Of a stretch of DNA of 64,000 bases, positions 7,938 through 17,018 are shown piece by piece. The notes beneath the pieces are model-generated. The model ran no database searches. It was not told the origin of the DNA and saw only the letters and a program-made list of their open reading frames with translations. The DNA is taken from positions 240,061-304,060 of the forward strand of contig NZ_JACVFB010000009.1 in assembly GCF_014529945.1 (NCBI RefSeq). The letters are read 5' to 3'. This DNA is from Chitinophaga varians. Lineage in GTDB: Bacteria > Bacteroidota > Bacteroidia > Chitinophagales > Chitinophagaceae. Each line of letters opens with the position of its first letter. Within the stretch, counting starts at the first letter, position 1. The translations under genes and the position numbers were made by a program.

Positions 7938-9182
7938 TTACCTAAAAACAAGATAAGCTACAATCAATGTAAAGAACACATTAAATAGCTGCGCAATAAT
8001 AAACGCCATGGCGGGTCGGCCATTTTCTACCTTAAAGATATCGGTGAATTTTGTTTCCAGACCAATACAGGTGAAGGCGAGGGCAAACCAGTAAGTCTGA
8101 ATTTCCTTCAGGGAGCCTTTGGCGGCAGCCACTACCGGCGACGGCAGTACGAAAGAGAACAGGAGAGAGGCCACAATAAAACCCAGCACGAATTTAGGGA
8201 AACGTTCCCAGATGGTGCGAATGGTAGGCTTTTCATAATTGGCTTTCTTTTTTGTGTATGACCAGTAAAGGGAGATGATGAAAGCAGCCAGCCCGAGCAG
8301 CACGTTTTGTGAGAACTTCACGATGGTGGCATATTTCAGGGCTTCATCCCCCAGTTTGGTGCCCGCAGCCACCACGGCACCGGACGTATCGATGGTGCCG
8401 CCCAGCCATGCACCCGCCACTGCCGGCGACATGCCGGCCCATACCGCAATACCGGGCATAAACAGCATCATCGGAATGGCGACGATCATCACCAGCGAAA
8501 TGACATGGGAGAGTTTTTTATTATCACCTTCAATAGCGCCGGAAGTGGCAATAGCCGCTGACACGCCACAAATGGATACGGCGCTGGAAATCATCATCCG
8601 GAACTCATCGTCGAGCCCCAGCATCTTACACAACCAGAAAGAAAAGTACCATACGGTAAATACCACGACCACCGACTGAAGAATGCCGAGCATGCCAGCT
8701 TGCAGGATATCTCCGAAAATGATATTGGTGCCCAGCAACACTAAACCTATCTTGATGTACAGTTCCGTTTGCAGGGCCGGTTTTATCCACTGCGGCAAAC
8801 CAATAAAGTTACTAATGAAAAGGCCGAGCAACAGGCTGAAAAGCACTACTTCAATGCCCAGGTCTTTAATAGCTTTATTAGCGGTAATGATCTGCGCCAG
8901 CAGGGAGATCAGCACAATGGCCAGCAGTCCGGATACCAGCGCGGCCGGTTTAAAGTCCCCCGCCAGAAACCGCGCTAACAAAAGGCTTCCCGCTACCCAG
9001 AGAAACAGGGTGCCGATATGCATCAGGTTGGAGGCGTTTGTCAGCTGGTTCCATAATTCAGTTCCTGAAGACCAGCTGTATTTGGGGAGTGCCGGCTTCA
9101 GTCCCGCTACCACCAGCGTGATGGTCAGGAATGCGATGATCACCGCAATCCAGTCTTCATGAATTTTCTTAGGTTGTAACAT
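7938..9182 (-). CDS. YeiH family putative sulfate exporter (membrane protein)
   Basis: A 414-residue polytopic membrane protein with about 10-11 predicted helices. It matches the UPF0324/YeiH family: EDWIAVIIAFLTI at the N-terminus, LFSLLLGLFISNF and IKIGLVLLGTNIIFGDI in the middle, then VSICGVSAAIATSGAIEG and GAWLGGTIDTSGAVVAAG, the two conserved half-helix motifs. The family is annotated as putative sulfate exporter, with little direct evidence. It follows the SpmA-SpmB fusion gene by 30 nt on the same strand, so they are probably one operon; how the two functions link is not known. Confidence 0.85.
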   Translation of the reverse strand: MLQPKKIHEDWIAVIIAFLTITLVVAGLKPALPKYSWSSGTELWNQLTNASNLMHIGTLFLWVAGSLLLARFLAGDFKPAALVSGLLAIVLISLLAQIITANKAIKDLGIEVVLFSLLLGLFISNFIGLPQWIKPALQTELYIKIGLVLLGTNIIFGDILQAGMLGILQSVVVVFTVWYFSFWLCKMLGLDDEFRMMISSAVSICGVSAAIATSGAIEGDNKKLSHVISLVMIVAIPMMLFMPGIAVWAGMSPAVAGAWLGGTIDTSGAVVAAGTKLGDEALKYATIVKFSQNVLLGLAAFIISLYWSYTKKKANYEKPTIRTIWERFPKFVLGFIVASLLFSFVLPSPVVAAAKGSLKEIQTYWFALAFTCIGLETKFTDIFKVENGRPAMAFIIAQLFNVFFTLIVAYLVFR

Positions 9183-9212
9183 AGGTTTATAACTTATACG
9201 CGCGATTGAATG

Positions 9213-10445
9213 CTAGTGAAAAAAGAGGTACCCCAGGAGGATAGCGGACAACAGCCCGAAGAAGTCGGCAATCAGTCCGGCTGTCAACGCATAACGGGTA
9301 TTTTTGATATTCACGGAGCCGAAATAAACGGCCAGTACATAAAAAGTGGTTTCCGTAGTACCTTGTATCACGCTGGCCAGTTTGCCCTGGAAAGAATCCG
9401 CGCCGTAGCGGGTCATCACTTCAATCATCAGGCCCCTGGCGCCGCCGCCGCTCAATGGTTTCATGAGCGCTACCGGTAACGCAGGTACGAAATCGGTGTT
9501 GAAGCCCATCCAGGAAAACAGGCTGGCGATGGCATTAATGAGATAGTCCATACAGCCGGTGGTGCGGAATACGCTGATAGCCACCAGAATACCCACCAGG
9601 TAGGGGATGATCCTCACCGATACCTGAAACCCTTCTTTGGCGCCTTCTATAAAATGATCATATACATTAATTTTTTTGATGATACCTGCTCCCAGGAAGA
9701 GGATCACGATCGAGAAGATGATACCACCACCGAGGTTGCTCATGGTGGGACCGATCTTTTCGGCCGGCATGTGCCTTACCCAGTAATAGAGGCCTGTCAC
9801 CACCGCGGCAAAACCGCTCAGGAACACCAGTACCGGGAGTTTGAACAGGTTGATGCGTTGGTAGGCAGATACGGTGAACATACCTATAATAAACGCTATA
9901 AAGGTAGAAATCAGTGTGGGCACAAAAATATCAGCAGGATTGGCGGCCCCGGCGGCTTTACGGAGTGCGATCACCGAGGTAGGGATAAGCACCACGCCGG
10001 CCGTGTTTAGTACCAGGAACATGATCTGCGGATTGCTGGCTGTGTCCGGTTTGTCGTTCAGGTCCTGCAGCTCCTTCATGGCTTTGAGGCCCATGGGGGT
10101 GGCGGCGTTATCAAGCCCCAGCATACTGGCGGAGAAATTCATCATCATAGAACCCATGGCCGGATGGCCTTTCGGGACCTGGGGAAACAGTTTGGAGAAA
10201 AAGGGATAAACCAGTTTGGAGAAGCGATTGATCATCCCGGCAGCCTCGCCCACCTTCATAATGCCCAGCCAGAGCGTCATGATACCGGCCAGTCCGATGG
10301 AGATCTCTGCTCCGGTTTTGGCGCTGGCGAGCATACCGTTCATAATATCGCCAAAAATAGCGGTATCCTGTAAAAACACCGACTTGAAAACTGCTACTAC
10401 AAAAGCTATCAGGAAAAAGCCCAGCCAAACGTAGTTTAATGCCAT
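9213..10445 (-). CDS. Fused SpmA-SpmB-type nucleoside-recognition (Gate) membrane protein
   Basis: A 410-residue membrane protein made of two Gate (nucleoside-recognition) domains. The N-terminal half (about 1-200) resembles SpmA (GLAGIMTLWLGIMKVGEAAG, MMMNFSASMLGLDNAATPMG). The C-terminal half (about 230-410) resembles SpmB (VSVRIIPYLVGILVAISVFR, ALMKPLSGGGARGLM, TETTFYVLAVYFGSV). In Bacillus the two are separate spore-maturation proteins involved in spore core dehydration; here they are one polypeptide in a non-sporulating lineage. Its job is unknown, and transport of a small solute is an inference. It is first in a likely two-gene operon with the YeiH-like exporter and divergent from ychF. 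Confidence 0.85.
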   Translation of the reverse strand: MALNYVWLGFFLIAFVVAVFKSVFLQDTAIFGDIMNGMLASAKTGAEISIGLAGIMTLWLGIMKVGEAAGMINRFSKLVYPFFSKLFPQVPKGHPAMGSMMMNFSASMLGLDNAATPMGLKAMKELQDLNDKPDTASNPQIMFLVLNTAGVVLIPTSVIALRKAAGAANPADIFVPTLISTFIAFIIGMFTVSAYQRINLFKLPVLVFLSGFAAVVTGLYYWVRHMPAEKIGPTMSNLGGGIIFSIVILFLGAGIIKKINVYDHFIEGAKEGFQVSVRIIPYLVGILVAISVFRTTGCMDYLINAIASLFSWMGFNTDFVPALPVALMKPLSGGGARGLMIEVMTRYGADSFQGKLASVIQGTTETTFYVLAVYFGSVNIKNTRYALTAGLIADFFGLLSAILLGYLFFH

Positions 10446-10489
10446 TAGATTATTGGTTTATTCTGGCAACAAATAAACTAAAATAAACT

Positions 10490-10497
10490 TATCTTTG
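10490..10497 (+). promoter_or_regulatory. ychF promoter (-7 element)
   Basis: TATCTTTG at 10490-10497 matches the Bacteroidota -7 consensus TAnnTTTG, 15 nt before the ychF start codon. The -33 box is not obvious. Confidence 0.6.
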
Positions 10498-10512
10498 CGC
10501 AAATTTTAAAAA

Positions 10513-11616
10513 ATGGCTTTGCAAGTTGGAATTGTAGGATTGCCGAATGTAGGGAAATCGACATTATTTAACGCGGTGAGTAACAGCGCTAAGGCGCAGG
10601 CCAGCAACTACCGCTTCTGTACCATAGAACCGAACGTCGGACAGGTGGACGTGCCTGACAACCGTATGGACAAACTGGCCGAGCTGGTGCAACCCCAGCG
10701 CACCGTGCCTACCACCATCGAGTTTGTGGACATCGCCGGACTGGTGAAAGGCGCCAGCAAAGGCGAAGGTCTCGGTAATAAATTCCTGGCCAATATCCGC
10801 GAGGTGGACGCCATCGTGCACGTGATCCGCTGCTTCGAAGACGAAAACATCCTCCGCGAAGAAGGCGCCATCAACCCGGTGAGCGACAAGGAAATCATTG
10901 ACACCGAATTGCAGCTCAAAGACCTCGAAAGCGTGGAACGTAAAGTGGCCCGCACCGAGAAAATGGCTAAAACCGGTGGCGATGCCAAAGCCAAAGCGGA
11001 ATTTGAAGTGCTGAAAAGATGCCAGGAACACCTGGAGAAAGGCCGCAATATCCGTGAACTGGGCCTGAGCAAGGAAGACCGCGTGGCTATCGCCGACCTG
11101 TTCCTGCTCACGGAAAAACCAGTACTGTACGTAGCCAACGTAGACGAAGCGTCTCTTCATACCGGCAACAAATACTCCGAAGCCCTGAGAGAAGGGGTGA
11201 AGGCTGAAAATGCCGAAGTAATCGTGATGAACAACACCATCGAAGCACAGATCTCCGAAATGGAAGATCCGGGCGATAAGGAAATGTTCCTCTCCGAATA
11301 CGGTCTCACTGAACCGGGCCTCAATCGCCTGATCCGCTCTGCTTACAACCTGCTGGACCTGATCACTTACTTCACTGCCGGCGTGCAGGAAGTACGTGCC
11401 TGGACTATCCACAAAGGCTGGAAAGCACCGCAGGCTGCCAGTGTGATCCACACCGACTTCGAAAAAGGCTTCATCAAAGCCGAAGTGATCGCGTACGACG
11501 ACTACGTAAAATATGGCTCTGAATCTTCTGCCCGTGACAACGGCCGCCTGAGGATCGAAGGCAAGGAATACATCGTGGCCGACGGCGACGTGATGCACTT
11601 CCGTTTCAACGTGTAA
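10513..11616 (+). CDS. ychF: Redox-regulated ATPase/GTPase YchF (OLA1 family)
   Basis: A 367-residue TRAFAC-class P-loop protein of the universally conserved YchF/OLA1 family. The P-loop is GLPNVGKST at residues 8-16, the G3 motif is DIAGLVKGASKGEGLGNKFL, and the usual NKxD is replaced by a diverged segment around NVDE, which explains ATP preference in the family. A helical insertion lies near 130-210 and a C-terminal TGS domain (about 280-366, ending DGDVMHFRFNV) completes it. YchF binds ribosomes and responds to redox stress. Full length; it stands alone between its own promoter and a terminator. Confidence 0.97.
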   Translation: MALQVGIVGLPNVGKSTLFNAVSNSAKAQASNYRFCTIEPNVGQVDVPDNRMDKLAELVQPQRTVPTTIEFVDIAGLVKGASKGEGLGNKFLANIREVDAIVHVIRCFEDENILREEGAINPVSDKEIIDTELQLKDLESVERKVARTEKMAKTGGDAKAKAEFEVLKRCQEHLEKGRNIRELGLSKEDRVAIADLFLLTEKPVLYVANVDEASLHTGNKYSEALREGVKAENAEVIVMNNTIEAQISEMEDPGDKEMFLSEYGLTEPGLNRLIRSAYNLLDLITYFTAGVQEVRAWTIHKGWKAPQAASVIHTDFEKGFIKAEVIAYDDYVKYGSESSARDNGRLRIEGKEYIVADGDVMHFRFNV

Positions 11617-11680
11617 TCATTTCCGTTACAATAAGTCCTTTCATGATATTCAAACGCATGGAGGTTACAACAAAAACCTG

Positions 11681-11715
11681 GAGCGTCTCAGTACTGAGAT
11701 GCTCTTTTTATTTTA
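11681..11715 (+). terminator. Rho-independent terminator of ychF
   Basis: The near-perfect palindrome GAGCGTCTCAGT/ACTGAGATGCTC (11681-11704) is followed at once by TTTTTATTTTATTTT. It ends the ychF transcript and isolates the retron locus that follows. Confidence 0.85.
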
Positions 11716-11884
11716 TTTTTATCAAGTTCTATTCTGTCGTTATGATGCGGTACACCTCGCTAATGTCCGTCACTATTGACTTTGATCGCGTATAGGCGAT
11801 CGCGTAAGTGCATCACCCTAAAAAAAATATACTTGGCAAATTGGAGTTATTTATTAGCTTAGCTCACTATTTTAATGTTAGCTC

Positions 11885-14800
11885 ATGCGATTAGTCAGGA
11901 ATGTAAAACTGTTTTTCCGGGAAGGAAACTCGGACAAAACATATGAAATAGACCTTTGTGAAGTTGGCCCGGAACAATATACTGTTAACTTTAGATACGG
12001 AAAACGCTTCGGAACCCTGAAAGAAGGCACTAAGACTGTAAGCCCCGTAGCCCTCGCAGCAGCCACCACTATCTTTGATGCACTGGAGAAAGAAAAGCGC
12101 AGCAAAGGTTATCTCGGTGAGCAGGAAGCTGTGCAGGATTTATCTTTTGTACCAGTAGACACTTCCGTGGTGGCAGACCCGCAAAATGCCGCTATTCTCA
12201 AAAGGTTGCAAGGCGCGCTGGAAAACAAGCCTGCGTATAAAACCGTCTGGAAAACATCGCGTGTGATCTGGAAAGCGGGAGAGCGCAAAGTCAAAGAAGC
12301 GGTCCCTTATCTGATCAAACTGATGGAAAGGGGAGACGCTATGCAGCGCTATGCCGCCCTCTGGGCGCTCGGCAGATGCGCCGACCCCGCAGCGGCGCCT
12401 GTACTGCGCTCTTATGCCGACAACGGCTCCTATGCACAGAACATCCGGATGCTGGCGGCCAACGGCCTGCTCATGGCGCTGCCGGAAGAAGAACGCAACG
12501 CGCACATACAAAGCCATTTGCTGCGCCTGCCGGAGCAATTGCAGCAAATCATCGCCGGCGACAATGCACAGGCCATCTTCGATATGGTGCAGCAGCTGGT
12601 GATGGTAAAAGCGGAACTCAACTACCCGATGCTGGAAGACCTCTACATCGTGGCATATAATAATAAGGCCGTCAGAGATGCTATCATCGGCTTCCTGGTC
12701 CACATGCCTTTACGCCCCAGCTACTTTCAGCATATCCGCCATATTTTCAAACAGGCTGAACTGCGTGACGATCAGGGTATCGTAGGTACGCTGGCCGTCA
12801 GGTTTGAAAGGGAACTGCCCATGTTCAACCATCCGGGTAAAAGATTGGATTACGATGGCAACGAATATCATCCCAATGTGTTCGTACCGGAGTTACAGGA
12901 GTCTTTTAAAATAGCGAGAGAAATAAAAAAGCCAGGCTCCCGCCTTGCCTACTCCAATAAAACAAGGGGCTATCTGAAACGCAGGGTGCTCCGTAATCTG
13001 CGTGCCGCCGGCGCAAGAGGCGACATGGAATATGTACGCCTCGCTACCGCACTGCTGTTGCAATACGAAGAGCAGCGCGACGCCCGAAAGGAATATCAAA
13101 CCACACAGTACACCTGGATCAACGGCCGTTATACCACCTGGTATAAACAATATCCGGCCCATGCCCAGGCCGTGTTCCTCAACTACATTCTGCGCGGTAA
13201 TACGCCCAATTTGCGGCTGGATGCCAACGGTACGACCTGGTATTTCGAAGCGCACAAAAATGAAAATGGGGAGATCACCCGCGAAGCCACTATGCTGCGG
13301 GACCACCCTGATACCATAAAAGCACAGCAGAAAGGCACACTGCTACAGAAGCTGTTCGGCTGGCTGGGAGGCGACAAACAAACGCCGTCACCCGGAGCAG
13401 TACCACCGACTTACAAGCCGGAAACCGCGCCGGCAGCGCCTGCGAGTGATGTGCCCTACTTAGAGCTGTGGCAAAAGATGCCGCAGGCTTTTATGCAGCT
13501 GCTGATCGCCGGCAAAATGGAAATGGTGCACCTCTTTGCCATGGAGCAATTGAAGTCGCATCCTGACTATGCAGACCTGAAAGCCAAAATGGATGAGAAA
13601 ACGATCTACTATCTGTTGATCAGCCATTTTAATGTACCCGCGCTCTTCGGCCTGGAACTGGCAAAAGAAAAATACAATCCGGCCAGCCTGTCGTTCTTCC
13701 TGTTGTACGCCGTTACTATGAGTCCTCTGGAAGTAGCCAGGATACAGGGCCTCGACTGGGTAGACCAAAATAAAGCTGCTTGTTTCGGTGATACCGATTT
13801 CCTGATGCGGTTGATATTTAACCCGTACAAGGATGTCCGTAATTACGTACGGCAGCAACTGACACCGGAGCATCTGCCTGCCGACAAGGCGCGCGCACTC
13901 GTAGGTAAAGCCATTGCCGCGCTGCTGGCATCCAACAGTCTGGCAGACGATGTGAACGAGAATCTCAACGATGGTTGCCAGATCCTGGAACAGTTCTGTG
14001 CCGGGGCTCTGCATGAAGTGGACATGAAAGTGATCACGGACCTCATGAACGCAGCAGCACCGGCCTGTCAGGCATTTGGGGTGCGGCTGATGGTCATGAA
14101 ACAGGGGCAACTGAATTTCGCCGAACTGTCTGATCAGCTGTTGCGTAACCTGGTGGCCAGTCAGCATGCATCGGTGAGAATGGCTGGCGTATCCGTGGTG
14201 AAAGCCATGCCGGAGGCTGAATTGCTGAAAAGGGCAGAGGTATTGCTCGACATCGTGCTGGCACCGTATGCGGACGTACGAAAAGAAATACGCCCGCTGA
14301 TCGCTGCGCTGGTAGCGAAAGACAGCCGTCTGGCTGTTTATCTGGTCAACGAACTGGTGCCACGCCTCATGCGAAAAGAAACCGCAGAAGGTATCCATGA
14401 TGATATCGCCGCTATCCTGAGCCATGAGCTGGTAGGGCATCTGCAGGACGTAGATACCGCTACCGCATTACGTTTATTATATGCCAACTATCGCGCTGCA
14501 CAGGAATTCGGTGTGGTAGTATTGAATAAATACATCCCGGCAGAAGCACTTACCGTAAAACAGGTGATTGCTGCCGGTAGCCACGAGCTGCTTGCCGTAC
14601 GCGAATGGAGCTGGGGTTTCTTTCATCAGCACGCCGCCCGTATGCGTTATGAGCGCGAAGCGGCCATCGGCCTGCTGGACGCCAAATGGGACGATACCCG
14701 CCATTTTGCCCGGGAGTTTTTCCGGACGCAATTCACCGAAAACGACTGGACACCGGAAACACTCGTGGCGATCGCCGACAGCGTGCGTCCGGATATTCAG

Positions 14801-15217
14801 GCATTTGGCCGTGAGATGCTGATGCGTTTCTTCAAAGATGCAGACGGACCCACTTACCTGCTGAAGCTCAGCCAGCACCCAAGTGTGGCCATGCAGTCTT
14901 TTGCCACCAATTATCTGGAGACTTATGCCACCGATAATCTGGAATATCTGCGCAGCATGGAACATTATTTCCGTTCAGTGCTGAGCCGCGTCAACAAAGC
15001 GAGAGTGGCCAAGGAACGCATCTTTGGCCTGCTGGAAAAAGAAGCGTTGAAATCTGCCGAAGCGGCGGCTTACATCGGAGAAGTCATCGCTCATATATCC
15101 GCTACCGTATCTATCGCTGACAAAGCACGTTGCATACAGATCATGCGGAATATTCAGCAGCAGTTCGATATTCCTTTGCCGATAACGTTAATGCCCGTAC
15201 GAACACAAGCCATTTAG
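11885..15217 (+). CDS. WGR-domain plus ARM/HEAT-repeat protein, retron accessory protein
   Basis: A 1110-residue cytoplasmic protein. Residues about 1-75 form a WGR-type domain (LFFREGNSDKTYEIDL, then YTVNFRYGKRFGTLKEGTKT), a fold known from PARPs that binds nucleic acid ends. After a short linker, the rest is mostly alpha-helical ARM/HEAT-like repeats (for example EAVPYLIKLMERGDAMQRYA and NFAELSDQLLRNLVASQHAS), interrupted by a Pro/Ala-rich linker near 496-525. No enzyme motif was recognised. It is followed by the SWIM gene (92-bp gap) and then by a retron RNA and reverse transcriptase. I recall ARM and WH-SWIM proteins as the partners of retron type XIII, so I read this as part of the effector or sensor complex. 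Mode of action unknown. Confidence 0.85.
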   Translation: MRLVRNVKLFFREGNSDKTYEIDLCEVGPEQYTVNFRYGKRFGTLKEGTKTVSPVALAAATTIFDALEKEKRSKGYLGEQEAVQDLSFVPVDTSVVADPQNAAILKRLQGALENKPAYKTVWKTSRVIWKAGERKVKEAVPYLIKLMERGDAMQRYAALWALGRCADPAAAPVLRSYADNGSYAQNIRMLAANGLLMALPEEERNAHIQSHLLRLPEQLQQIIAGDNAQAIFDMVQQLVMVKAELNYPMLEDLYIVAYNNKAVRDAIIGFLVHMPLRPSYFQHIRHIFKQAELRDDQGIVGTLAVRFERELPMFNHPGKRLDYDGNEYHPNVFVPELQESFKIAREIKKPGSRLAYSNKTRGYLKRRVLRNLRAAGARGDMEYVRLATALLLQYEEQRDARKEYQTTQYTWINGRYTTWYKQYPAHAQAVFLNYILRGNTPNLRLDANGTTWYFEAHKNENGEITREATMLRDHPDTIKAQQKGTLLQKLFGWLGGDKQTPSPGAVPPTYKPETAPAAPASDVPYLELWQKMPQAFMQLLIAGKMEMVHLFAMEQLKSHPDYADLKAKMDEKTIYYLLISHFNVPALFGLELAKEKYNPASLSFFLLYAVTMSPLEVARIQGLDWVDQNKAACFGDTDFLMRLIFNPYKDVRNYVRQQLTPEHLPADKARALVGKAIAALLASNSLADDVNENLNDGCQILEQFCAGALHEVDMKVITDLMNAAAPACQAFGVRLMVMKQGQLNFAELSDQLLRNLVASQHASVRMAGVSVVKAMPEAELLKRAEVLLDIVLAPYADVRKEIRPLIAALVAKDSRLAVYLVNELVPRLMRKETAEGIHDDIAAILSHELVGHLQDVDTATALRLLYANYRAAQEFGVVVLNKYIPAEALTVKQVIAAGSHELLAVREWSWGFFHQHAARMRYEREAAIGLLDAKWDDTRHFAREFFRTQFTENDWTPETLVAIADSVRPDIQAFGREMLMRFFKDADGPTYLLKLSQHPSVAMQSFATNYLETYATDNLEYLRSMEHYFRSVLSRVNKARVAKERIFGLLEKEALKSAEAAAYIGEVIAHISATVSIADKARCIQIMRNIQQQFDIPLPITLMPVRTQAI

Positions 15218-15219
15218 AA

Positions 15220-15295
15220 ATTTGGTTATTTGTCTATTTAGTTATTTAAGAAGGGCGTTGCTTCCTTCCATAATTAAATAAACAAATAACAAAAT
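15220..15295. repeat. Intergenic inverted repeat, TTTGGTTATTTG family
   Basis: The left arm (15220-15244) and right arm (15271-15295) are imperfect inverted repeats built from the units TTTGGTTATTTG and AAATAACAAAAT. The element directly follows the stop codon of the ARM/HEAT gene. The same kind of element recurs at 29048-29113 and 53657-53722. It could act as a terminator or RNA stabiliser within the retron operon. Confidence 0.7.
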
Positions 15296-15309
15296 CTGAA
15301 AATAGATTT

Positions 15310-16962
15310 ATGTTATTCAACTACAGATATAGCGGTAACTCCCAGGTGTACAGCAATGCTACATCTGCCGGTATTTCCTTTGCCCCGGATACCCGCCGTG
15401 ACCCGACCTTTTTTGTTGGAAAACTCCATAAAAAAATTGCATTCCGTGAAGCCATATCTGCCCTGCATGATGTCGTAGTGTCGGACCTGCGTTTTAAACC
15501 CAAAGACAAAACAGCCTATAAAGAGTGGGCCGCCCAGCAGGAGTCTGTATGGCTGGCGGAGCATATGAACGGCTACGACGGAGAAGCTGCCAATCAGCGA
15601 ATCGCGGCACTCTCCGAAAGTTTGAAACAGGTAGGCGCGGAGAAAGATAAAGTAATGGGGCCCTTTTATAACGCCCGTAAACAATATTTTGACTATCTGT
15701 ACCAGAAAGACAGGGATGCCTGGTTTGTACTGGACCCGGTTATCACGGTTCATCCGGATGAAATGTTCTTCGAATGTTTTAGCCAGGATGAATCTACCTA
15801 TGGTAAGCTGAGCGCCAGTTACAACGTTTTCAAAGAAGTAAATGAGTTTGAGTGTGGTACGACCAATATCGATTACTCGGCTGCTTTGTACGACGAGTTC
15901 CAGAAAATCCGTGACTATAAGGAAACAGATTTTAAAGTAGATCCCGGGGGCTTCCAGATACAGACTTCACAGGAAGAAATGTATCACGAAGTAAAAATCG
16001 ATCTGCCGGACAGCTGGGTGAGAGGCTTCTTGCAGGTGAGTTCTGCGATGACATTACCCGCTGCCTCTTTTGATCTGCATCCGATGGACGTGTATAATTT
16101 CTGCCTGTGGCTGCGCCGTTTCAAGGAAAAGAACGGTCCGCGTTCCATCCGTTTTAAGCTGGAACCGGGTAAGCCTGTTCGGGCGGTATTTGAACCATGG
16201 AACCACGAAATCGTTTGTGCGAGATCGATATATAAAGGTGGCCAGAGCCGTGAAATCAGGATATGGGGGAGAAGAAGACTGTTGATTCTGGAGCGCCTGA
16301 TCCCTATCGCTAAAAAATTCACTGTACATCTTACCGGTAACGGCTTGCCTTCTTTCTACGTGGCAGACCTGGGAGATATGCAGTTCACACTGGGACTCTC
16401 CGGATGGACTGCCAACGACTGGTCCCGTGCCGGTCAGTTCGATCTCATGGCGCCCCGCGCTATCGTGGACGACAGCGCCAAACTGAAAGTGTTTGCAGAC
16501 CTGCAAACCCGGTGGATGGCCAAACCGGAGACCATCGCTACCGCTACAGGGTTGGACAAAGCCACGGTACTGGGTGCGCTGGGCATCTATACACAAGCCG
16601 GCAAAGTGATCTTTGACCTGCACAGTGGCATGTACCGCCTGCGGGAGCTGAGCCGCGACCCGCTACCGCTGGAATCCCTGCGTTTTGCCAACCCACTGGA
16701 GGCAGAAGCCTCCCAGCTGGTACAGGAAAAGCGGGTGACCTTCACCGCTCAGGATATTCCCGGAACCGGTGTTCAACTAAAAGGAAATGTAAAAAGCACG
16801 CATCGTGTATACCATCCCGTTATTGTCATCGACAACGATGAAAGATTGAGTGATGCACACTGCGATTGTAGTTTTTATAACACCAACAAATTATACAAAG
16901 GGCCGTGCGAACACATGCTGGCACTACGTATGACGCATGCTGAAAATAATTCTGCACAATAA
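15310..16962 (+). CDS. Winged-helix SWIM zinc-finger protein, retron accessory protein
   Basis: A 550-residue protein with a C-terminal SWIM zinc finger: Cys518, Cys520, Cys533 and His535 give CxC-x12-CxH (CDCSFYNTNKLYKGPCEH). Before it, about residues 400-455, ETIATATGLDKATVLGALGI followed by a short wing reads as a winged helix. The N-terminal 350 residues are not recognised; they hold mixed alpha/beta sequence with no catalytic motif I can name. SWIM fingers bind nucleic acid or protein. The gene lies between the WGR-ARM/HEAT gene and the msr-msd RNA, the arrangement I recall for type XIII retrons. It may recognise the msDNA; this is inference. Confidence 0.85.
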   Translation: MLFNYRYSGNSQVYSNATSAGISFAPDTRRDPTFFVGKLHKKIAFREAISALHDVVVSDLRFKPKDKTAYKEWAAQQESVWLAEHMNGYDGEAANQRIAALSESLKQVGAEKDKVMGPFYNARKQYFDYLYQKDRDAWFVLDPVITVHPDEMFFECFSQDESTYGKLSASYNVFKEVNEFECGTTNIDYSAALYDEFQKIRDYKETDFKVDPGGFQIQTSQEEMYHEVKIDLPDSWVRGFLQVSSAMTLPAASFDLHPMDVYNFCLWLRRFKEKNGPRSIRFKLEPGKPVRAVFEPWNHEIVCARSIYKGGQSREIRIWGRRRLLILERLIPIAKKFTVHLTGNGLPSFYVADLGDMQFTLGLSGWTANDWSRAGQFDLMAPRAIVDDSAKLKVFADLQTRWMAKPETIATATGLDKATVLGALGIYTQAGKVIFDLHSGMYRLRELSRDPLPLESLRFANPLEAEASQLVQEKRVTFTAQDIPGTGVQLKGNVKSTHRVYHPVIVIDNDERLSDAHCDCSFYNTNKLYKGPCEHMLALRMTHAENNSAQ

Positions 16963-16965
16963 AAT

Positions 16966-16994
16966 TTTGTTTTTCAGAATTATTTTCTAACTTG
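16966..16994 (+). promoter_or_regulatory. Candidate promoter of the retron RNA
   Basis: TTTG at 16966-16969 and TAACTTG at 16988-16994 approximate a Bacteroidota promoter, with 18 nt between and one base missing from the -7 box. Transcription would begin near 17000, just before the a1 arm. It could allow the RNA and RT to be made apart from the upstream genes. Weak. Confidence 0.35.
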
Positions 16995-17018
16995 CCTGCT
17001 CGTTAATAAACACAGATC

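Noticed and set aside
10564..11598. 344-codon minus-strand frame opposite ychF
   Set aside because: Shadow of ychF; composition rich in His, Phe and Val typical of reversed codons.
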